A stretch of 5,792 bases of DNA from an uncultured Ignavibacteriota bacterium. Lineage in GTDB: Bacteria > Bacteroidota > Ignavibacteria > Tepidaquicellales > Tepidaquicellaceae. The stretch is taken from positions 1 to 5,792 of the forward strand of contig CAIUQV010000126.1 of NCBI GenBank assembly GCA_903901375.1, read 5' to 3'. The position numbers were made by a program, and so were the translations under genes. This document shows, in pieces, positions 1 through 5,792 of the stretch (position 1 is the stretch's first letter; every line of letters starts with the position of its first letter). The notes below the pieces were generated by a model. It was not told the DNA's origin. It saw only the letters and a program-made list of their open reading frames with translations, and did not search any database.

Positions 1-3000
1 AAGGACAGTACTGCACTCAGGTTTAAATTACCATTATCACAAAAGGAGCTGCCATCAGTGCAGGCAGTGACAGGTACTGTAGGAATATTTGAAGGAATAG
101 ATTACCGAGGAACCAAAATATTATCTGACTTAAGAAAATTACCCGGTACTGACTGGTATATGGTGACTAAGATAGATAGTGACGAAGTTTTTGGAGAACT
201 GAACATAATTTACACTCTTATAATAGTATTTATAGTTTCAATAGTTTTGCTTGTAGTTGCGGGTGTGGCGATTATTTATAATTACAGACAAAAAGGGATT
301 TATAAGGAATTGTATAATTCCGAAAAGAAACTATACGATGCTAAGGATGAGTTTAAGACAACTTTATACAGTATAGGTGATGCGGTAATTACTACGGATA
401 CAAAAGGAATGATAAGGTATATGAATCCAGTTGCAGAATCTCTTACGGGCTGGAAGGAAAAGAAGGCAATTGGTAAGCCACTATTACAGGTGTTTCGTAT
501 CGTAAATGAGCAAACAAGGGAAGAGGTTAAGAACCCTGTTGATATTGTATTAAGAGAAAAAGTAATTGTCGGGCTTGCCAATCATACAATACTGATTTCG
601 AAAGACGGAAAAGAAACTCCGATTGCAGACAGCGGTGCACAGATAAAAAATAAAGATGGAGAGATAACGGGTGTAGTTCTTGTTTTCAGGGACCAGACAG
701 ATGAAAGAGAAATCAGTAAAAAGATTGAGGAAAGTGAAAAGAAGTTTAAAGGGCTGTTCGATTCAACGAATGAGGGAATATGTCTTCACGAGTTAATACT
801 TGATAAAGGGGGTGACCCGATAGATTACATAATACTTGATGCAAACAGGAAGTTCGAAGAAATACTTAATCTGAAAAAAGATGACATAATAGGCAAGAAG
901 GCAACTGATATATACAGGACTGACTCGGCACCGTATCTGGAACTGTATTCTAAGGTAGCCTTGACAGGTATTCCTGAAATGTTTGAGACATATTTCCCGC
1001 CAATGAGAAAACATTTCAATATATCGGTTTATTCACCCGAGAAAGGAAAGTTTGCAACAGTATTTCAGGATATTACTGATAAGAAATCAGCAGAATACAA
1101 GATTGAACATCAATATAATATTTTAAGGGGAATAAATGAAAGTGTGAAGAGTTCAATTTTTTCAGTTGACAGAAATTACTGTTACGTCAGTTTTAACAGT
1201 TCGCATGCTAAGATGATGAAATCAATATATAATGTTGAAATTGAAGAAGGCAAGTCCTTGCTTGATTATATGACAGTGGGAAAAGACAGAGAGGCTGCAA
1301 AAAAGAATTTCGACAGGGTGTTTACCGGAGAGTCATTCATAACAAAATCGTATTCCGGAGATGAGGTAATAAACAGATTCTATTTTGAGATTTCGCATAC
1401 TCCGATAATGAATGACGAAGGTGAGGTAGTTGGTGCTGCGGTTTTCGCATCGGATTTATCCGAAAAGAAGCATATGGAAAATAAACTCAGTGAATCTGAA
1501 AGCAGATTCCTTTCGGTTTATAAAAACAGTCCCGTGGCGATTGCGATATTTTCTGTTGAGGGTGGAAAATTTACAGATGTGAACGATGTATTCCTGAAGG
1601 AAACAGGATTTACCAGGGATGAAGTGATTGGGAAAACGACGAAAGAACTGAATGTTTTTTATGATTATAATGAGCGGGACCGAATAAACAGTAAAATGAT
1701 GAACGGTGAGACAGTTTATGGTGAGGATTTGAAATTGATGAATAAAAAAGGGGATGTGAGAGACTGTCTGGTATCAATAAATGTAATTAATATTGAGGGG
1801 ATGCCTCATTTTATAGCTTCGATAGAGGATATAACAGATCGCAAGATTATGGAAAGCACACTCAGGGATAGCGAAGCAAGATTGAATGCCTTTATGGAAA
1901 ACGTACCTGCATTAGTACTGATAAAAGATGAAGATTTCAGGCCGGTTTATGCAAATAGTAAATTCAAGAATCTATTTCCTTTTGAAGACTGGTTAATGAA
2001 AAAGCCACATGAAACATTTGATAAGGAAGTGGCTGATTATATGGTAAAGCAGGATTCGTATGCACTGGAAAAAGGTTACGTAGAATATGAAGAGGAGTGG
2101 GAAGATAAAACAGGAAATAAAAGACTTTACTATACACAGAAATTCAGGATAGATGTAAAAAATGGCGGCAGATTACTCGGCGGAATTGTAATGGATATAA
2201 CCGAAAGAAAGAATGCTGAGGTAAACCTTGTCGCTTCCGAGAAGAGATTTTCAAGGGCATTTATGTCTAACCCTGCTGCGATGGCAATATCAAGTTTAAA
2301 AGATGCAAAGATTTTAAATATAAATGGAAGTTATGAGAAATTAATGGGATACACAGTTGAAGACTTTAAGTATAAATCAGTTACTGAATTAGGAATATAC
2401 GAAAGCAATACACAAAGGGATGAAATAGTTTCTGAGCTAAAGGAAAAAGGATTTATAAAAGATAAGAGAATTAATTTTTGCACAAAAAGTGGCAGGATTA
2501 TTAATACTATTCTATCGATGGAAAGACTGGAACTTGAAGGGGAAGATTGCATATTATCAACTATAATAGACATTACTGAATTAGTAAGGAATAAAAAGTT
2601 AAAAGATTTACAATACACTGTTGCTAATGCTGTTATAAACTCAAGAAATCTGTATGATTTATTCGATACTGTAGGAAAAGAACTTAACGCAATAATAGAT
2701 ACTTCAAATTTCTTTGCTGCATTGTATAATGAAGAAACAGATATGCTGTATGCAACTTATGAAAAGGGAAAAGAAGAATCTATAGATAAATGGAAAGCAG
2801 AAAAATCTCTGACAGGTATTGTTGTAAAGCAAAAGAAGTCACTTCTTTTTAATAAAGAGGGCATAAAGAAATTAGCAGATGAAGGAATTGTAAATCTGAT
2901 AGGCGAGAGGGCTGAATCGTGGATGGGTGTGCCGTTAAAAGTTGGTAACAAGATTTACGGAGCAATAGTGATTCAGGATTTTGAAAAAGAAAACTCTTAT

Positions 3001-4629
3001 GACGAGAATAGTCTGATTTTAATGGAGATGATTGCTCACGAAATCAGTATATATATAGACAGGAAAAAAGCTGAGGAAGTTGCAAACAGATTATCTAAAG
3101 GAATTGAACACAGTCCTATTTGCATATTAGTAACCGATAAAGACGGGACGATTGAATATATAAATCCTAAATTCACTGCCGTAACAGGATATACTTCCAA
3201 GGAAGCAATAGGACAGAATCCACGCATATTAAAATCAGGTGAGCAGAGTGATGAGTTTTATAAGAATTTATGGGATACAATAAAATCCGGTAAAGACTGG
3301 CAGGGTGAGCTTCATAATAAAAAGAAGAACGGTGAACTATACTGGGAGTCTTCAATGGTTTCACCAATTTTCGATGAAATGAATAATATAACGCACTTCA
3401 TTGCTTTGAAGGAAGATATAACAGAGAAAAAGAAAATGATTGGAGATTTAATATCTGCGAAAGAGAAAGCTGAAGAAATGAACAGATTAAAGTCGAGTTT
3501 CTTAATGAATATGAGCCATGAACTAAGAACACCTCTGAATGGAATATTGGGCTTTGCCGATCTCCTAAAAGAAGATTTGCCGGATGATGAATCAAAAAGG
3601 ATGGCACAGATTATATATAATAGTGGCAAACGGCTGCATAACACACTGAATCAGATACTGAGTCTGACTACGCTTGAATCAAGAGTTACAAAAGTTGAAA
3701 AAGAGAATGTTGATATTAATAGTGTAGCTGAAGAATCGTTCCATCTGTATCAGGCGGATGCTAACAAGAAAAATCTGGAGTTAAAACTCGAAACGGGAAA
3801 ACTTAAGATTATTACAAATACCGACAGAAGCATACTATACAACACCATTAACAATCTTCTTGATAATGCTATTAAATATACGCACGAAGGAAGTGTGGTG
3901 CTGAAGATATTTGAAGAGCAAAACGGAGATGAAGGTAAGGCAGTGATTGAAGTAACGGATACCGGAATTGGAATAGAAGAAGATAAACTTGAAATTATTT
4001 TTGATGAGTTCAGACAAGTGAGTGAGGGATATGGCCGCAGTTTTGAAGGCACGGGTCTGGGGCTTTCTATTTGCAGGAAATATATGAAATTACTTGGCGG
4101 TAATATCAGTGTAAGAAGTGAGATATACAGGGGTTCGACTTTTAGAATAGAAATACCTTTATCTAAGTCCGGTGAACAAGCTGCTGCAATTAATAAATCT
4201 TCTACCGTTCAGGAAATTACGGGACAGCATATTCCAGAGCAAACGGATATAAATGAAGAGAGGATTTTGTATGTAGAAAACGATATGGATAATCAGGACC
4301 TTGTCCGTGTAATGCTGAAAAAAATTGCTAGAGTTGATATTGCTAATGACGGAATTGAAGCTTTGAAAATGTCAAAAGAGCATGATTATTCAGTTATTCT
4401 AATGGATATTAACCTCGGTTCGGGTATCGATGGTAAAGAAGTCACACGTATTCTCAGAAAAAACGAAAAGTACAAAAACACACCAATAATTGCAGTAACT
4501 GCGTTTGCTATGGACGGAGACGAAGAAGAATTTGTTGCCAGCGGATGTACACATTATATGTCGAAGCCTTTTAATGTAGAGAATATGCAGAATCTAATTG
4601 TAAGTCTGCTTCGGAAAAACGCCGAATAA
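1..4629 (+). CDS. Hybrid sensor histidine kinase with Cache-like sensor, seven PAS domains, GAF and C-terminal receiver (5' end outside window)
   Basis: Membrane-anchored two-component hybrid kinase: it should sense signals, autophosphorylate a histidine and pass the phosphate to its own receiver. Numbering counts the first visible codon as residue 1. Residues 1-66 look like the end of an extracytoplasmic Cache domain (DYRG at 34-37, LPGTDWYMVTKID at 47-59). One membrane helix follows (about 69-93), then a short charged linker with no recognisable HAMP. PAS domains lie at about 111-236, 244-364, 371-491, 498-616, 621-739 and 744-864, most ending in a DIT-type PAC motif. A GAF domain spans 867-1022 and a seventh PAS 1027-1146. 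HisKA carries SHELRTPLNG with phospho-acceptor His1173 (bases 3517-3519). HATPase_c has the N box (NNLLDNAIKYT, from 1284), DTGIGI (from 1320), the F box and GTGLGLSI (from 1350). The receiver (about 1420-1538) has Asp1469, Thr1500 and Lys1522. The frame is open from base 1 and the Cache domain is cut, so the GTG at 58 is not the real start. Stop is TAA 4627-4629. The ligands and the downstream partner are unknown. Confidence 0.95.
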   Translation, partial: KDSTALRFKLPLSQKELPSVQAVTGTVGIFEGIDYRGTKILSDLRKLPGTDWYMVTKIDSDEVFGELNIIYTLIIVFIVSIVLLVVAGVAIIYNYRQKGIYKELYNSEKKLYDAKDEFKTTLYSIGDAVITTDTKGMIRYMNPVAESLTGWKEKKAIGKPLLQVFRIVNEQTREEVKNPVDIVLREKVIVGLANHTILISKDGKETPIADSGAQIKNKDGEITGVVLVFRDQTDEREISKKIEESEKKFKGLFDSTNEGICLHELILDKGGDPIDYIILDANRKFEEILNLKKDDIIGKKATDIYRTDSAPYLELYSKVALTGIPEMFETYFPPMRKHFNISVYSPEKGKFATVFQDITDKKSAEYKIEHQYNILRGINESVKSSIFSVDRNYCYVSFNSSHAKMMKSIYNVEIEEGKSLLDYMTVGKDREAAKKNFDRVFTGESFITKSYSGDEVINRFYFEISHTPIMNDEGEVVGAAVFASDLSEKKHMENKLSESESRFLSVYKNSPVAIAIFSVEGGKFTDVNDVFLKETGFTRDEVIGKTTKELNVFYDYNERDRINSKMMNGETVYGEDLKLMNKKGDVRDCLVSINVINIEGMPHFIASIEDITDRKIMESTLRDSEARLNAFMENVPALVLIKDEDFRPVYANSKFKNLFPFEDWLMKKPHETFDKEVADYMVKQDSYALEKGYVEYEEEWEDKTGNKRLYYTQKFRIDVKNGGRLLGGIVMDITERKNAEVNLVASEKRFSRAFMSNPAAMAISSLKDAKILNINGSYEKLMGYTVEDFKYKSVTELGIYESNTQRDEIVSELKEKGFIKDKRINFCTKSGRIINTILSMERLELEGEDCILSTIIDITELVRNKKLKDLQYTVANAVINSRNLYDLFDTVGKELNAIIDTSNFFAALYNEETDMLYATYEKGKEESIDKWKAEKSLTGIVVKQKKSLLFNKEGIKKLADEGIVNLIGERAESWMGVPLKVGNKIYGAIVIQDFEKENSYDENSLILMEMIAHEISIYIDRKKAEEVANRLSKGIEHSPICILVTDKDGTIEYINPKFTAVTGYTSKEAIGQNPRILKSGEQSDEFYKNLWDTIKSGKDWQGELHNKKKNGELYWESSMVSPIFDEMNNITHFIALKEDITEKKKMIGDLISAKEKAEEMNRLKSSFLMNMSHELRTPLNGILGFADLLKEDLPDDESKRMAQIIYNSGKRLHNTLNQILSLTTLESRVTKVEKENVDINSVAEESFHLYQADANKKNLELKLETGKLKIITNTDRSILYNTINNLLDNAIKYTHEGSVVLKIFEEQNGDEGKAVIEVTDTGIGIEEDKLEIIFDEFRQVSEGYGRSFEGTGLGLSICRKYMKLLGGNISVRSEIYRGSTFRIEIPLSKSGEQAAAINKSSTVQEITGQHIPEQTDINEERILYVENDMDNQDLVRVMLKKIARVDIANDGIEALKMSKEHDYSVILMDINLGSGIDGKEVTRILRKNEKYKNTPIIAVTAFAMDGDEEEFVASGCTHYMSKPFNVENMQNLIVSLLRKNAE

Positions 4630-4656
4630 TGTTATAAATAATTTGTTTTACTGTAG

Positions 4657-4694
4657 AAAAGCAGATAAGAAAATGAGTTTATTATCTGCTTTTT
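4657..4694 (+). terminator. Rho-independent terminator after the histidine kinase gene
   Basis: A perfect 12-base inverted repeat, AAAAGCAGATAA (4657-4668) and TTATCTGCTTTT (4682-4693), is separated by a 13-base loop and runs into five T residues (4690-4694). It begins 27 bases after the kinase stop codon. The A-tract on the left arm mirrors the T-tract on the right, so it could also stop transcription coming from the other strand. It implies that the kinase gene ends its transcription unit here and that the next gene has its own promoter. Confidence 0.85.
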
Positions 4695-4723
4695 AATAAT
4701 GTACAAACAACCTGATTAATCCG

Positions 4724-4751
4724 TTTTCAGCAATAAATCCGCGGCTGAAAA
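4724..4751. repeat. Intergenic inverted repeat, possible regulator site
   Basis: TTTTCAGC (4724-4731) and GCTGAAAA (4744-4751) are perfect 8-base inverted arms around a 12-base centre that ends in CCGCGG overlapping the right arm. No T-tract follows on either strand, so it does not read as an intrinsic terminator. It lies about 26 bases upstream of the proposed -35 element of the next gene, outside the predicted transcript. That position would suit an upstream protein-binding site, but a chance repeat or the trace of a second transcript end is also possible. Confidence 0.4.
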
Positions 4752-4777
4752 ATGTCTCGCTTTACATGGTTTATAAC

Positions 4778-4809
4778 TTGAAAATAGCGTTTAAATCGTG
4801 TAATTTTTG
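4778..4809 (+). promoter_or_regulatory. Candidate promoter for the DUF2723 gene
   Basis: TTGAAA (4778-4783) and TAATTT (4801-4806) are separated by exactly 17 bases, fitting a sigma-70-like -35/-10 pair. The same stretch also approximates the Bacteroidota-type pattern: TTG at 4778-4780, then 21 bases, then AATTTTTG (4802-4809), one mismatch from TAnnTTTG. Transcription would start near 4813, giving a leader of about 20 bases. Because the region is AT-rich, such matches arise easily by chance; the support comes from the spacing and from the terminator upstream. Confidence 0.45.
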
Positions 4810-4834
4810 CAGTTTATTAAATTTAATTACAACA

Positions 4835-5792
4835 ATGGATTTCAAATTGATCAACCGAATTTCGGGTGCATTCGTATTCTTATTTTCTTTTATTGTGTAT
4901 ATGATAACAGTCCAGCCGACTTTATCATTCTGGGATTGTGGTGAGTTTCTTGCTTGTGCATTTACTCTATCAACTCCGCATCCTCCCGGAGCTCCGCTGC
5001 ATATTTTAGTTGGTAAAATATTTACTATGTTTCCAACAGCATCCGATATAGGTTTAAGAATGAATTACCTTTCAGTATTATCTGGTGCATTAACAGTATT
5101 GTTACTGTATCTTGTAATCACAAAAGTAATAAAGAACTGGAGAGGTAATCCTGTTAATTTGACTGATTCATTAGTAATTGCAATTCCTTCAGCAATAGGA
5201 GCATTATCACTTGCATTTGCAGATAGTTTCTGGTTTAATGCTATGGAAGCTGAAGTTTATGCATTCGGTACATTTCTTGTTGCTTTGTGTATTTATATAA
5301 TGATGGTATGGTGGGAAAGAGCAGATGAAAAGGGTAGTGATAAATATATATTGCTTTTCGCTTATGTTGTCGGATTATCGCTGGGTATTCACTTACTTGT
5401 CGTTCAGTGTATATTCCTTCTTGGACTTGCATTCTATTTTAAAAGATATGAATATTCTTTAAAAGGATTTATTATTGCTTCCGGTGTATCTATGTTGTCA
5501 TTTTTCGTAGTTTATCCGTTTCTGGTTAAGAAAATGCCTGAACTTATAAAATCTTCACCTGTAGTCGGATTTGGAATAATAATTATTGCATTAGTTGTTG
5601 GTATTATTTATTCGATTCAAAAGAACTCTAAAACATTAAATTTAGCTCTATTATCTATATTCCTTATTATTCTTGGATATTCTACTTATATATCAGTATT
5701 GCAAAGGTCAGGTGTAAATAATCTTCCTTTAGATGAGAATAATCCTGACAATATGGAAAGACTTTTATCTTATCTTAATCGTGAGCAGTATG
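4835..5792 (+). CDS. DUF2723 family membrane protein, putative GT117 glycosyltransferase (3' end outside window)
   Basis: N-terminal 319 residues of a polytopic inner-membrane protein matching the DUF2723 family. This family is classed as GT-C fold glycosyltransferase GT117 and includes the eukaryotic O-mannosyltransferase TMEM260. By analogy it may transfer a sugar from a lipid-linked donor to proteins or glycans on the outer face of the membrane; the bacterial substrate is not known. A first hydrophobic helix (about 9-27) is followed by WDCGEF (33-38) and HPPG (49-52). The acidic residues Asp34 and Glu37 sit in the first external loop, where GT-C enzymes usually carry the catalytic acid. 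EAEVYAFG (138-145) and SYLNREQY (312-319) are further family-like stretches. About seven more membrane helices can be drawn, near 74-99, 111-131, 140-160, 171-201, 210-230, 242-261 and 268-288. ATG 4835 is chosen because it leads directly into the first helix. No Shine-Dalgarno sequence precedes it, only A/T-rich leader, as is common in Bacteroidota. Full-length family members are usually much longer, so most of the protein lies beyond the edge. Confidence 0.85.
   Translation, partial: MDFKLINRISGAFVFLFSFIVYMITVQPTLSFWDCGEFLACAFTLSTPHPPGAPLHILVGKIFTMFPTASDIGLRMNYLSVLSGALTVLLLYLVITKVIKNWRGNPVNLTDSLVIAIPSAIGALSLAFADSFWFNAMEAEVYAFGTFLVALCIYIMMVWWERADEKGSDKYILLFAYVVGLSLGIHLLVVQCIFLLGLAFYFKRYEYSLKGFIIASGVSMLSFFVVYPFLVKKMPELIKSSPVVGFGIIIIALVVGIIYSIQKNSKTLNLALLSIFLIILGYSTYISVLQRSGVNNLPLDENNPDNMERLLSYLNREQY

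Noticed and set aside
58..60. GTG as start codon of the kinase
   Set aside because: The frame is open to base 1 and the GTG falls inside a Cache-like domain. The stretch AAAAGGAGCTGCC before it resembles a Shine-Dalgarno sequence but fits coding sequence equally well.
2599..3066. GAF domain as a phytochrome-type bilin-binding domain
   Set aside because: No cysteine is present in the GAF segment and no phytochrome signature motifs are visible; it reads as a generic GAF sensor.
3079..3438. Seventh PAS domain as a LOV photoreceptor
   Set aside because: The NPRILKSG stretch resembles the LOV-related PAS group, but the position of the flavin-binding cysteine motif GRNCRFLQ reads GQNPRILK, with no cysteine.
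4816..4827. Perfect 12-base palindrome ATTAAATTTAAT in the DUF2723 leader
   Set aside because: It is made only of A and T in an AT-rich leader, where such palindromes arise easily; no second copy or other support was seen.
4630..4834. Small gene or RNA gene in the intergenic region
   Set aside because: No open frame with a plausible start was seen, and no tRNA-like or riboswitch-like fold was recognised; the region is accounted for by the terminator, the inverted repeat and the candidate promoter.
300..5432. Open reading frames of 60-110 codons on the minus strand inside the two genes
   Set aside because: They lie antisense to well-supported coding sequence, show no recognisable domain and overlap one another, as expected of chance open frames.

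Overview
The window is visibly AT-rich and holds two protein genes, both on the plus strand and both cut by a window edge, separated by a 205-base intergenic region. No RNA genes, mobile elements or CRISPR arrays were seen. The best guess for the source is a member of the Bacteroidota/Ignavibacteria (FCB) group. The reasons are a DUF2723/GT117-type membrane protein, a start codon with no Shine-Dalgarno sequence behind an A/T-rich leader, and a very PAS-rich hybrid histidine kinase. This assignment is inference from gene content, not from a marker gene.

Bases 1-4629 carry the 3' part of a large hybrid sensor histidine kinase. The reading frame is open from the first base, so the true start lies upstream of the window. 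The visible 1542 residues run in this order: end of an extracytoplasmic Cache-like sensor domain, one transmembrane helix, six PAS domains, a GAF domain, a seventh PAS domain, HisKA, HATPase_c and a C-terminal receiver. All core kinase motifs are intact. The receiver has one substitution in its metal-binding acidic pair.

Bases 4630-4834 hold a strong intrinsic terminator for the kinase gene (stem 4657-4668 with 4682-4693), then a separate GC-containing inverted repeat (4724-4751), then a plausible promoter (4778-4809) for the next gene.

Bases 4835-5792 are the first 319 codons of a polytopic membrane protein of the DUF2723 family (GT117, related to the eukaryotic O-mannosyltransferase TMEM260). 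It runs off the right edge. The terminator and separate promoter suggest that the two genes are independent transcription units, so there is no sequence reason to link their functions. Nothing here amounts to a clearly new biological system. The points most worth a second look are the unusual receiver acidic pair, the stacked PAS/GAF sensory array, the upstream inverted repeat and the poorly characterised bacterial DUF2723 enzyme.
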